Positions 10,582 through 18,480 of a DNA stretch of 64,000 nt are shown here, piece after piece. The notes below the pieces were generated by a model, which had not been told where the DNA came from, did not search any database, and saw only the letters and a program-made list of their open reading frames with translations. A program made the translations under genes and the position numbers. This stretch comes from Oscillospiraceae bacterium (lineage in GTDB: Bacteria > Bacillota > Clostridia > Oscillospirales > Oscillospiraceae). The first letter of the stretch is position 1, and each line of letters starts with the position of its first letter. The stretch lies in assembly GCA_016286665.1 (NCBI GenBank), contig JAEETX010000002.1:1-64000 (forward strand), in the 5' to 3' direction.

Positions 10582-12083
10582 TGTCCAAGAATATCCGACG
10601 CATCGTCATTGCCGCCGCTGCGGTGGTGGTGCTGGCCCTTGCCTTTGTCCTGCTGAAATATGTCTTTCCGGAAAAGGAAGTCGTCATCGAAGCGACCCCG
10701 ACGCCGACGGAAGAACCGGTCTATTATCTGGTCCGCCGCAGCGGCAACGAGGTCTCCGACCTTGCTTTTCACTATGAAGACGGAAGCGAATTCGTCATTC
10801 ACGCCCAAAAGAAAGACGATGGGAGCTACAGCTTTACCGCGACCCCGGAGGATTCCTTCTTCGGCTATAATTCTTCCCGCTTTCGCTCCATCATGTTCAC
10901 CGTCTCGGCGATCACCGCCACCTCAAAGATCGAAGAAAACCCGAAGGACCTGAGCGATTACGGGCTGGATGATCCCCGTTTTTCCGTCACCATCGGCTTT
11001 GACGACGGCAGCTCCACCACGATCTTCGTGGGAAACGAGACGCCTGTGCAGAATTACTACTACGCAAATACCGATCACGACAGCACGGTCTATACCATCG
11101 GCGGCTATCTGACCAGCCTGATGACGCGTCCGCCCCACGAATACATCGCCGTGGATTCCTTCCCCACCTATGAGGACAAGGAAATCTATACGAATCTCAC
11201 CCACTTCATCCTTACCCGGCGGGACGGCGTCAAGATCGAAGTCGTGCTGGACAAAGACCTGAGCATGGAGGGCAATATCACCTCCTCCGCCTATATGATG
11301 CTCCAGCCCTTTGTCTCCCCCTGCACCTCGGAAACCGTCGAAGCGCTTCTGGACGTTTTGGCCACGATCTCCACGGAAAATATCGCGGGCAATATCACGA
11401 CGATGGAGCGGATCCATGAGTTCGGGCTGGACCAGCCTGCCCGGCTCTTTGTGGAAGACAGCAGCGGTCACAGCCTGGAGCTGGTGATCGGCATCGCCAA
11501 TGAGGATAAGTGCATCGCGGCCGTCGCCCGACAGTACGACGCTTTTATGGCCGGAGAGACGGATTATCTGACGATACTGAACGAGAAGGAAACCAATTTC
11601 GACTGGATCACACTGAACTACATGGACCTGCAGATACGCACGCCCTGGGTCGTCCGTATCCGGGATGTGGACTCTGTGATCTACAATATCGACGGCGAAG
11701 TCTATGAGATGGTGCTGTATGAATACGACGATGTGACCGGTTCCGGCGTTGAAGTGGTGCGTACTTGCAGCCATATCAACGGCAAGGATGTGGGTGAAAC
11801 GAACACCAAGCGCATCTACAGCAGGACCCTCAACTTCCGCCAGGTGAACTCCATCTCTCCCGACACGACCTATGAGGAAAACTATGTGAGCTCCATTACC
11901 ATCCGTTTGAAGGACGGAACGGAACGTTTTATGAGCTTCCACAAGATCAACGAGCGGCAGTATGCCTGCATGATGGACGGAAATGTGGAGTATTATATTT
12001 ACGCCAGCAACCTGAGCACCCTGCGCACCGCCCTGGAGCGGGCGATGGACGACCGGGAAGTATCCCTCGTCTATGAGCGCTAG
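10581..12083 (+). CDS. DUF4340 membrane-anchored extracytoplasmic protein
   Basis: This 500-residue protein starts with a basic residue cluster and one transmembrane helix (about 8-26), followed by a Thr/Pro/Glu linker and a long extracytoplasmic region rich in beta-strand. The pattern matches DUF4340, which repeatedly follows GldG-like genes. Within the domain, repeated segments of the type DLSDYGLDDP and HEFGLDQP suggest two related subdomains. Its ATG overlaps the GldG-like stop (TAATG). A bidirectional hairpin at 12101-12126 ends the operon. Function is unknown; I infer an outside partner of the ABC complex. Confidence 0.85.
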   Translation: MSKNIRRIVIAAAAVVVLALAFVLLKYVFPEKEVVIEATPTPTEEPVYYLVRRSGNEVSDLAFHYEDGSEFVIHAQKKDDGSYSFTATPEDSFFGYNSSRFRSIMFTVSAITATSKIEENPKDLSDYGLDDPRFSVTIGFDDGSSTTIFVGNETPVQNYYYANTDHDSTVYTIGGYLTSLMTRPPHEYIAVDSFPTYEDKEIYTNLTHFILTRRDGVKIEVVLDKDLSMEGNITSSAYMMLQPFVSPCTSETVEALLDVLATISTENIAGNITTMERIHEFGLDQPARLFVEDSSGHSLELVIGIANEDKCIAAVARQYDAFMAGETDYLTILNEKETNFDWITLNYMDLQIRTPWVVRIRDVDSVIYNIDGEVYEMVLYEYDDVTGSGVEVVRTCSHINGKDVGETNTKRIYSRTLNFRQVNSISPDTTYEENYVSSITIRLKDGTERFMSFHKINERQYACMMDGNVEYYIYASNLSTLRTALERAMDDREVSLVYER

Positions 12084-12100
12084 TCTCCTGTACACACAAA

Positions 12101-12126
12101 ACGGCGGCTGCAAATGCAGCCGCCGT
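12101..12126. terminator. Bidirectional hairpin between convergent genes
   Basis: A perfect 11-bp stem (12101-12111 with 12116-12126) closes on an AAAT loop. It lies between the rightward DUF4340 gene and the leftward regulator gene. On the minus strand it is followed by TTTTGTGTG, a reasonable U-tract. On the plus strand the U-rich stretch begins only 5 nt after the stem, so termination may be weaker in that direction. Confidence 0.75.
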
Positions 12127-12151
12127 TGCCAGTTTTCTGTTGATTTACCGA

Positions 12152-12517
12152 TTATTCTGTAATATACTCCTTCAAAAAGCTGATGATCTCCGGATCGACC
12201 GTCACGTTCAGCTGGGGCTGGGAGCTGCTGACCTGATAGAAGCGCAGCAGCGGATCATCCAGCAGCCCGTTGGCATAGAGGAACTCCTTCGCATTCCGGT
12301 CCGCATTGCAGACCATCATCAACGCGGTGAAATGAAGCCAGTTCATCTTGGCACGACCGGATTCGATCTGGGAGATCGTGACCCTGCTGACGCCGCTGAC
12401 CTTGCTCAGTTCCTCCTGCGTCATGCCGAGACGGATGCGAAGCATGGAAAGCAAACCGGTCATCAGGCTGCAGTAGGCTTCTTTCTGATCCTTACTCAGA
12501 TTATACTTTTCTTTCAT
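12152..12517 (-). CDS. XRE-family helix-turn-helix regulator
   Basis: This protein has an N-terminal Cro/CI-type helix-turn-helix: the segment LGMTQEELSKVSGVSRVTISQ carries the two DNA-binding helices, followed by ESGRAKMNW. The remaining 70 residues are helical with no recognised ligand domain. I chose the ATG at 12517 (121 residues) because GGGAAG lies about 7 nt upstream; an ATG at 12553 would add 12 residues but has no ribosome-binding site. The divergent gene at 12633 is a likely regulatory target or partner. No effector or operator is evident. Confidence 0.78.
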   Translation of the reverse strand: MKEKYNLSKDQKEAYCSLMTGLLSMLRIRLGMTQEELSKVSGVSRVTISQIESGRAKMNWLHFTALMMVCNADRNAKEFLYANGLLDDPLLRFYQVSSSQPQLNVTVDPEIISFLKEYITE

Positions 12518-12632
12518 TATCGCACTTCCCATCATGTGCTGCTGTCCGGTCATGACAGCAGTTGGCGATCGAGGATTTCTGACTGAATAAACACTTGCGG
12601 GGATTTTCCGTTAACAGAGAGGAAGCGACCAG

Positions 12633-13022
12633 ATGAGCGAATACTCACCCCAGGCAGACGCTCTGCTGAATCAGTGGATCTGCCTGTCGCAGAACATGCG
12701 TTCCGCCATTGCCAGGGCAAAATACCTGCAGCGGATCGCGGAAGAAACCGGCGAGGAGGCCAGCCTGGAGCGGCAGCTGCACGCCAAGCGGGTCAATGCG
12801 CTTTATCGGGAAATCGGACGGGAAATGCGCTCCATGATGTCTGCGGAGGGCATCGAAAAGTCCTTTCCCGAGAACGAGCCGGATATGTTCATGCGCAGGT
12901 TTGTTGATTTTCGGATCAGCGAAGAAGCCATCCCCGGTCTTCAGCTGCGCTTGGAACGGCTCAATGACCTGGTGCTGAATCTGTTCATCACGCTCTGTAC
13001 CGTGCGCATCCGCAGAGAATAA
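12633..13022 (+). CDS. Hypothetical alpha-helical protein
   Basis: I do not recognise this 129-residue protein. It is soluble, highly charged and predicted helical throughout, with a probable coiled-coil segment at about 20-70 (regular Leu/Ile/Ala spacing among Arg and Glu) and a second helix at 95-129. The start has GAGAGGAAG about 9 nt upstream. It is divergent from the XRE regulator across 115 bp, so the two may be co-controlled. It has neither a toxin motif nor a signal peptide. A terminator follows at 13118-13165. Confidence 0.65.
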   Translation: MSEYSPQADALLNQWICLSQNMRSAIARAKYLQRIAEETGEEASLERQLHAKRVNALYREIGREMRSMMSAEGIEKSFPENEPDMFMRRFVDFRISEEAIPGLQLRLERLNDLVLNLFITLCTVRIRRE

Positions 13023-13117
13023 CCCTTATCCGCTGCGTCCGGCACCGCTGTCCGCACGGAATTTTCATCATATACGCTAATTACTATACAGTATTCCCTG
13101 GATAAATTCAACACAAT

Positions 13118-13165
13118 AATGAAGAGCGGCATGGACTGTGCCAAACCGCTCTTCATTTTCTTTTT
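13118..13165 (+). terminator. Rho-independent terminator of the 12633 gene
   Basis: A perfect 12-bp stem (13118-13129 with 13146-13157) encloses a 16-nt loop and is followed by TTCTTTTT. It lies about 95 nt after the stop codon. The sequence between 13023 and 13117 shows nothing else recognisable. Confidence 0.8.
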
Positions 13166-13171
13166 AATTGA

Positions 13172-13332
13172 GGCAATACCGCATAATTCTGGTGCGCAGA
13201 TTGCGCAGTCAGAATTTACGTCAGATTGTCTGAAAATCGCGGGGAATACTTCCTGTATTGGCCAAGATTTTCGGGCAATATGACGGAACATTATGCAAGC
13301 AAGATGCGTGCCGAGAATTGTGCGGTATTGCC
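13172..13332. repeat. 161-bp imperfect palindrome flanked by TTGA, MITE-like or structured element
   Basis: The two outer ends are 19-nt inverted repeats with one difference (13172-13190 against 13314-13332). The inner sequences also pair, for example 13222-13239 with its partner at about 13262-13281, where 17 of 20 positions match and two differences would be G-U pairs in RNA. The centre near 13245-13261 forms a small AATAC/GTATT hairpin. Identical TTGA sequences abut both ends (13168-13171 and 13333-13336), as for a 4-bp target-site duplication. No transposase lies nearby. It sits between the 12633-gene terminator and the end of the epimerase gene. Confidence 0.6.
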
Positions 13333-13341
13333 TTGAAGGTT

Positions 13342-14271
13342 TTACGCAACAAAGAATGCGTATTTCGTCCTCGTCCGGAACGTCTCCCCCGAGCACAAAA
13401 GCGTCGAGGGAAAATCCGGGTGATTCGGCGCATCCGGAAAGTGCTGCGTTTCCAGACAGAAGCCCGCAAAGGGCTGATAGACCCTTCCGTTCTTTCCGCG
13501 GGTTCCGCCCAGACCGCCGCCGCAATAGAACTGAACGGCTGGCTGATCCGTCTCCATGCGCAGTCCCCTGCCGCTCAGCGGATCCCAGGCCTCCGCCTGG
13601 ATGCCGCCGTGATTCAGAATGAAGCAGTGATCGTATTTGCCGCTGGCAATGGGACGGCGGGTGCGGAAATCAAAATCCGTTCCGCTGACGTCCACCCGCT
13701 TCCCCGTAGGGATCAGGCCTTGATCGACTTCCAGATAACTGTCGGCGTTGAGATACAGCTCCTGATCCAGGACCTGATCACCGCCGGAGAGGTTGAAATA
13801 GCTGTGATTCGTCAGATTGATCACCGTGTCGGCGTCCGTGGTCGCAGTGTAGTCGAAGATGAGCTCGTTATCCTCCGTCAGCGTCACATCCACGGAGACG
13901 GTCACGTTTCCCGGGAAGCCTTCGGAGCCCGCCGGGTCGAAGATGGACAGCCTTGCGCCCGCCTCCGTCTTCTCCAGCTTCCAGGGCCGCAGGTGATATC
14001 CGTGACCGCCATGGAGGGTATTCTTCCCCTCGTTTTTCGTGATTTCATATGTCCTGCCGTTCAGGGAAAAGGCGCCGCCGGCGATGCGGTTTGCGTAGCG
14101 CCCCACAAAGGCCCCAATACTCCCCCGCCCGGGATAATCGGCAGGGTCGTCGAAGCCCAGGACGATATCTCCCGGGACGCCGTTTCTGTCCGGCATGAGG
14201 ATCGACTGGATGGCGCCTCCCGTCTCCAGCAGGGTTATTTGATATCCGTTGCCGTTTTTAAGCGTCAGCAT
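13342..14271 (-). CDS. galM: Aldose 1-epimerase (galactose mutarotase)
   Basis: This 309-residue enzyme interconverts alpha and beta anomers of aldoses such as galactose and glucose in the cytoplasm. Family signatures are visible: the HGGHG motif, TNHSYFNL with the catalytic acid His, a YDHCF segment binding the sugar, and FCLETQHFPDA with the catalytic base Glu near the C-terminus. I chose the ATG at 14271 (start MLTLKNGNG) because AGGA lies upstream and earlier codons lack similarity. It overlaps the end of the upstream P-type ATPase gene by 14 nt and is probably co-transcribed, although the two functions are not obviously linked. Confidence 0.93.
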   Translation of the reverse strand: MLTLKNGNGYQITLLETGGAIQSILMPDRNGVPGDIVLGFDDPADYPGRGSIGAFVGRYANRIAGGAFSLNGRTYEITKNEGKNTLHGGHGYHLRPWKLEKTEAGARLSIFDPAGSEGFPGNVTVSVDVTLTEDNELIFDYTATTDADTVINLTNHSYFNLSGGDQVLDQELYLNADSYLEVDQGLIPTGKRVDVSGTDFDFRTRRPIASGKYDHCFILNHGGIQAEAWDPLSGRGLRMETDQPAVQFYCGGGLGGTRGKNGRVYQPFAGFCLETQHFPDAPNHPDFPSTLLCSGETFRTRTKYAFFVA

Positions 14272-16942
14272 TCTTCTTTTTTCCTTTCCTGATGAGCTTT
14301 GCAATCTCCGACACGGGAATGTTGATGAATGCAAAGCCGAGGGCGATCACGAATTCCTTGAAGCTGATGGAAGCAAGCCCGAAAAGCCGGCAAAGCGGGG
14401 GAATAAAGAGAACGCCGCATGTAAGCACGATGGTCCAGAGCAAAGCGCCCCAGAGCCACCAGTTCTGGTGCTTCATCCTGAAGATAGAACCTGTCAGGCT
14501 GCGGTTGTTGAATGCGCTGAACATCTGAGAGAAATTACAGGTCAGGAACGCCATCGTCGTGCCGTCCGCACTGGCGGTTAAGGCCCATCGGCCATTTTCC
14601 AGCCATTCGCCGAAAAGGAAAGAGAAGAAGATCAGCACGCCCATGATGATGCCCTGCACCAGCATTACCGCGCCGCTGCCATTGGAAAACAGGCTTTCGT
14701 CGGCGGGCCGGGGCTTGCGCTTCATCAGTCCTTCTTCCGCCCGTTCCATGCCCAGAGCCAGACCGGGGGCGGAGTCCGTCACCATATTGATCCAGAGGAG
14801 ATGCGCTGCGCTGAAGATTTTGAACCCCAGCATGGATGCGGCAAAGACGGTGACGATCTCACAGAGGTTGGTAAGCAGCTGGAACTGCACGACCTTGTGC
14901 ACATTGTCATAGATCTTTCGGCCTTCTTCCACCGCGTTGACGATGGTAGCGAAATTGTCGTCCGCCAGGACCATATCGCTGACGCCCTTGGTCACATCCG
15001 TCCCGGTGATGCCCATGCCCACGCCGATATCCGCCGCCTTGATGGAGGGCGCATCGTTGACGCCGTCGCCCGTCATGGCGACGACCATGCCGCGGGCCTG
15101 CCACGCTCTCACGATGCGCGTCTTGTGCTCCGGCTGCACACGGGCATAGACGGAATAGCGGGTGACGGCTTCCACCAGTTCCTCGTCGCTGATGTCCTCC
15201 AGCTTCGCGCCTTCGATGGCCTCCGATTCATCCTTGATGATGCCCAGGTCCTTTGCGATGGCGACGGCGGTATCCCGATGGTCGCCGGTGATCATCACCG
15301 GGCGGATGCCGGCGCTGCGGCATTCCGTGATCGCGTCATAGACTTCGGGCCGGCAGGGATCGATCATGCCCACGAAACCGATGAAGATGAGCTGCTGCTC
15401 CAGCGTCTCAGCTGCATAGTCGCCGGGAGCCGCCTGCCAGTCGCGGTAGGCAGCGCCCAGCACACGAAGCGCGCGGTCCGCAAATTCCTTGTTCCGCCTG
15501 ACGACTGCCTGCCGGTATTCCTCCGTCATGGGCAGCACCTGGCCGTCCTTCACATAGCCGGTGCAGCACTGGAGCAGCATTTCGCAGGCGCCCTTGGTGT
15601 ACTGCCGGATGCCGTCCTTCTCCTGATGGACGGTGCTCATCATCTTCCGTATGGAATCGAAGGGAGCTTCTCCGATGCGCGGGCAGGTTTCGTCCAGCTC
15701 GTCCTTGTACAGACGCAGATCATGGGCGTGGTTCACCAGCGCGTTCTCCGTGGGCTCCCCCACCGCTTCATGCATGCCCAGACCCCGTTTGGAATCGCTG
15801 CAGCAGGCCATGGCTTTCGCCAGGAGCAGAGGATCGTCCGTATAGGTATCCACCACGGTCATCTTGTTCTGCGTCAGCGTGCCGGTCTTGTCCGAGCAGA
15901 TGATCTGGGTACATCCCAGGGTCTCCACCGCCGTCAGCTTCCGGATCAGGGCCTGCCGTTTGGACATGCTGGTGACGCCGATGGACAGGATGATGGTGGT
16001 CACCGCGGGAAGCCCTTCCGGGATCGCGGCGACGGCCAGGGCCACGGCGATGATGAAGGTATCCAGGATCATGCTGAATACTGCTGTCTCTCCGGGCGAG
16101 AAGAAAATCTCCCGCGCAACGCCGAAGAGGAAGACGAAGATGCTGATCCCCAGGACCAGCTTGGTAAGCGATTTGGATAGCGCCGCCAGCTTTTTCTGCA
16201 GGGGGGTCTTTTCATCCTCCGCCATGTTCAGCGCGCTGGCGATCTTACCCATCTCCGTGTCCATGCCGGTGGCGGTGACGACGGCGGTGCCGCGGCCGTA
16301 GGCCACCGTGCTGCCGCTGTAGAGCATGTTTTTCCTGTCGCCGAGGGGAACATCCTTCTGCGAATCCTTCAGCATCAGCGCGTCCACCAGCTTGTTTACG
16401 GGCACGCTTTCACCGGTGAGGGCGGATTCCTCCGCCTTCATGCTGTAGCTTTCCAGGATGCGGCAGTCCGCAGGAACGGCGTCGCCCGCCTCCAGGACCA
16501 CCACGTCGCCGACGACGACGTCTTCGCTGCGGATGACCTTGATGAGGCCGTCCCGCATGACCTTGCTGGTGGCGGCGGTCATCTCCATCAGGGCGTCGAT
16601 GGCTTCCGCCGCCTTACCCTCCTGTACGACGCTGAGGACGGTGTTGATGATGACCACAAACAGGATGATGAACAGATCGGCATAGCTCTCGTTTTCATGC
16701 TGCACCACATTCTGATACACCGTCGTCGCGGTGGAGATCAGAGCGGCGCCCAGCAGCATGAAGATCATCGGATCACACAGCGCTTTCCAGAAGCGCTTCA
16801 GCAGGCTGTCCTTTTTTCCCTCTTCCAGTTTGTTCTTTCCGTTTTTTGCCAGTCTCGCTTCCGCTTCCGCTGCGCTCAGGCCCTGGGGAGTGGATTCCAG
16901 TTCCTGCAGGACCTGCTCCGGGGTCTCAAGATACCGCTGCAT
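14258..16942 (-). CDS. P-type cation ATPase (P2-type), candidate Mn2+/Ca2+ exporter
   Basis: This 894-residue pump has the full P2 layout: cation ATPase N-terminal domain, four N-terminal membrane helices, the actuator motif TGES (176-179), the membrane motif PEGLP (308-312), the phosphorylated Asp351 in DKTGTLTQ, the hinge motif TGDGVND and six C-terminal helices. Sequence class alone suggests calcium transport. The yybP-ykoY-type riboswitch in its leader, an element that responds to Mn2+ in other bacteria, argues for manganese efflux instead or as well. GGAAGGAG precedes the ATG. It is followed, with overlap, by galM. Confidence 0.93.
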   Translation of the reverse strand: MQRYLETPEQVLQELESTPQGLSAAEAEARLAKNGKNKLEEGKKDSLLKRFWKALCDPMIFMLLGAALISTATTVYQNVVQHENESYADLFIILFVVIINTVLSVVQEGKAAEAIDALMEMTAATSKVMRDGLIKVIRSEDVVVGDVVVLEAGDAVPADCRILESYSMKAEESALTGESVPVNKLVDALMLKDSQKDVPLGDRKNMLYSGSTVAYGRGTAVVTATGMDTEMGKIASALNMAEDEKTPLQKKLAALSKSLTKLVLGISIFVFLFGVAREIFFSPGETAVFSMILDTFIIAVALAVAAIPEGLPAVTTIILSIGVTSMSKRQALIRKLTAVETLGCTQIICSDKTGTLTQNKMTVVDTYTDDPLLLAKAMACCSDSKRGLGMHEAVGEPTENALVNHAHDLRLYKDELDETCPRIGEAPFDSIRKMMSTVHQEKDGIRQYTKGACEMLLQCCTGYVKDGQVLPMTEEYRQAVVRRNKEFADRALRVLGAAYRDWQAAPGDYAAETLEQQLIFIGFVGMIDPCRPEVYDAITECRSAGIRPVMITGDHRDTAVAIAKDLGIIKDESEAIEGAKLEDISDEELVEAVTRYSVYARVQPEHKTRIVRAWQARGMVVAMTGDGVNDAPSIKAADIGVGMGITGTDVTKGVSDMVLADDNFATIVNAVEEGRKIYDNVHKVVQFQLLTNLCEIVTVFAASMLGFKIFSAAHLLWINMVTDSAPGLALGMERAEEGLMKRKPRPADESLFSNGSGAVMLVQGIIMGVLIFFSFLFGEWLENGRWALTASADGTTMAFLTCNFSQMFSAFNNRSLTGSIFRMKHQNWWLWGALLWTIVLTCGVLFIPPLCRLFGLASISFKEFVIALGFAFINIPVSEIAKLIRKGKKKNADA

Positions 16943-16974
16943 ATCGCTTCTCCTTCCGGAATGGGTAAAAGAAA

Positions 16975-17085
16975 AGACCTTTGCATAAAAGCAAAAGTCT
17001 CACTCATTAAGGCTGCGGCGGATGTCCCCCATCGTATTGACGCTGCAGCCACGGCTGATAAGCCGCAAGTTACTCCCTTTTCCGC
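16975..17085 (-). ncRNA. yybP-ykoY family riboswitch (Mn2+-sensing type) with terminator switch
   Basis: Read leftward, the leader starts near 17085 with a GGGAGTAA box (17070-17077), a compact multi-helix region containing GTCAATACG and GGACATCC, and closes with GAGACTTTTGC. The latter (16991-17000) can pair with the 5' strand near the GGGAGTA box (P1) or with 16975-16984 to form a 10-bp terminator hairpin with loop ATAAAA and a downstream U-rich TTTTCTTTT. These mutually exclusive pairings fit ligand-induced antitermination. The family is known to precede P-type ATPases and Mn2+ exporters. The assignment is by eye, without a covariance model. Confidence 0.82.
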
Positions 17086-17090
17086 CAAGC

Positions 17091-17119
17091 ATTATATCTT
17101 AGGACCGGAGAGAAAGCAA
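17091..17119 (-). promoter_or_regulatory. Sigma-A promoter for the riboswitch-ATPase transcript
   Basis: On the minus strand the -35 is TTGCTT (17114-17119), the spacer is 17 nt and the -10 is a perfect TATAAT (17091-17096). There is no TGn extension. The predicted start near 17085 places the aptamer at the very 5' end of the RNA. Confidence 0.75.
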
Positions 17120-17140
17120 GAGTTTTTTCTGATAATTGCC

Positions 17141-17167
17141 GCCCCCGCTTCTTATGGAAGCGGGGGC
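17141..17167 (-). terminator. GC-rich hairpin after the 17174 gene
   Basis: An 11-bp perfect stem (17141-17151 with 17157-17167) with a 5-nt loop lies 7 nt after the stop codon of the small membrane-protein gene that ends the oligopeptide operon. The tail on the minus strand is only moderately U-rich, so it may be a processing or weak termination signal. Confidence 0.6.
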
Positions 17168-17173
17168 AGAAGC

Positions 17174-17425
17174 TTATCTCCAGAGCGAATCCATCAGGAA
17201 GATGACGACGAAGTAGCCGACGCCGAAGACCAGCGCGATCAGCAGCGCGGCAAGGACGACGGCAGTCACCGTAGCCTGCCGCTGCGTGCGGTCCATCGGA
17301 GGCTTCCGTTCCCCGGTTTCCGTCCGGTCACGCCGGTCCCGGTCATACCAGGGCATGCCCTCCACATTCATGTCGGCGATGGTGCGTCCGTCGTCGTCAT
17401 CATAGACCTTGCGTTTCCTGGCCAT
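17174..17425 (-). CDS. Small single-pass membrane protein ending the opp operon
   Basis: This 83-residue protein has a highly charged N-terminus (about 1-50, including DDDD and several Arg) and one transmembrane helix at about 52-77, ending with a short tail. I do not recognise a named family. Its ATG follows the oppF stop codon by a single base, so it is translated with the transporter operon and may stabilise or regulate the complex. There is no signal peptide cleavage motif. Confidence 0.72.
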   Translation of the reverse strand: MARKRKVYDDDDGRTIADMNVEGMPWYDRDRRDRTETGERKPPMDRTQRQATVTAVVLAALLIALVFGVGYFVVIFLMDSLWR

Positions 17426-17426
17426 T

Positions 17427-18479
17427 TCAACCGGCCTGCTTCACTTGCGCCGCAGCGTTCTGCTTCATTTCCGCTTCCAGCTGTGCATTCCGCTCAGCGC
17501 TGTTATACAGATGGCAGGCGCAGAAGTGACCGGGTTCAACCTCCGCCCAGTCCGGGGATACATGCTTGCAGAGTTCCATGCACTTCTCGCAGCGGGTATG
17601 GAATTTGCAGCCGCTGGGCGGGTTCGCCGGCGAGGGGATGCTGCCCTGCAGGACGATCCGTTTCATCTTGTAATTGGGGTCGGGGATCGGGATCGCGGAA
17701 AACAGGGCGACCGTATAGGGATGGAGGGGATGATCGAAGATTTTCTCCGTTTCCGAGAATTCGACCATGCTGCCCAGATACATGACGCCCACCGTGTCGG
17801 AAATGTGCTCCACCACGGATAAGTCGTGGGAAATGAACAGATAGGTCAGTCCGAACTGCTTCTGCAGGTCCCGCAGCAGATTGATGATCTGCGCCTGGAT
17901 GGACACATCCAGGGCGGACACAGGCTCGTCGCAGAGGATGAATTCCGGATTCAGCGCCAGGGCCCGCGCGATGCAGATGCGCTGCCGCTGACCGCCGGAG
18001 AACTCATGTGGATAGCGGTCCTTATGGTATTCCTGAAGGCCGCACTCCTTCATGATTTTGGTGATATAGTCGTCGAATTCATTGGCGGGCACGAGATTAT
18101 GCTCGCGAACCGCCTCGCCGATGATCTCGCTGATGGGAAGACGGGGGGACAGGCTGGAATAAGGGTCCTGGAAAATGATCTGCATCCTGGTGCGCATCTT
18201 CCGCAGCTCCTGGCGGGTGAGGCTGAACACATCTTCCCCGTCGAAGATCACTTCCCCGTCCGTTTTCTCCAGCAGACGGAGGATGGTGCGGCCTACGGTG
18301 GACTTGCCGCAGCCGCTCTCCCCCACCAGTCCCATGGTGGTGCCCCGCTTGATGCGGAAGCTGACGCCGTCCACCGCCTTGACCTGGCCCACGGTATGGG
18401 ACAGGAGGCCGCCCTTGATGGGGAAATATTTCTTCAGGTTTTTGACCTCAAGGAGGTATTCGGATTTTTCGTTCGCCAT
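17427..18479 (-). CDS. oppF: Oligopeptide ABC transporter ATP-binding protein OppF
   Basis: This 350-residue ATPase energises peptide uptake together with OppD. It shows Walker [10 protein letters not shown], the Q-loop FQDPYSSL, the signature FSGGQRQR and Walker B LCDEPVSALD. The C-terminal oligopeptide/dipeptide extension holds four cysteines (CKFHTRCEKCMELC), a likely iron-sulfur site known in OppD/OppF-type proteins. I chose the ATG at 18479 because GGGAGGT lies 7 nt upstream; upstream codons in the same frame lie inside oppD. It follows oppD after one base. Confidence 0.95.
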   Translation of the reverse strand: MANEKSEYLLEVKNLKKYFPIKGGLLSHTVGQVKAVDGVSFRIKRGTTMGLVGESGCGKSTVGRTILRLLEKTDGEVIFDGEDVFSLTRQELRKMRTRMQIIFQDPYSSLSPRLPISEIIGEAVREHNLVPANEFDDYITKIMKECGLQEYHKDRYPHEFSGGQRQRICIARALALNPEFILCDEPVSALDVSIQAQIINLLRDLQKQFGLTYLFISHDLSVVEHISDTVGVMYLGSMVEFSETEKIFDHPLHPYTVALFSAIPIPDPNYKMKRIVLQGSIPSPANPPSGCKFHTRCEKCMELCKHVSPDWAEVEPGHFCACHLYNSAERNAQLEAEMKQNAAAQVKQAG

Positions 18480-18480
18480 C

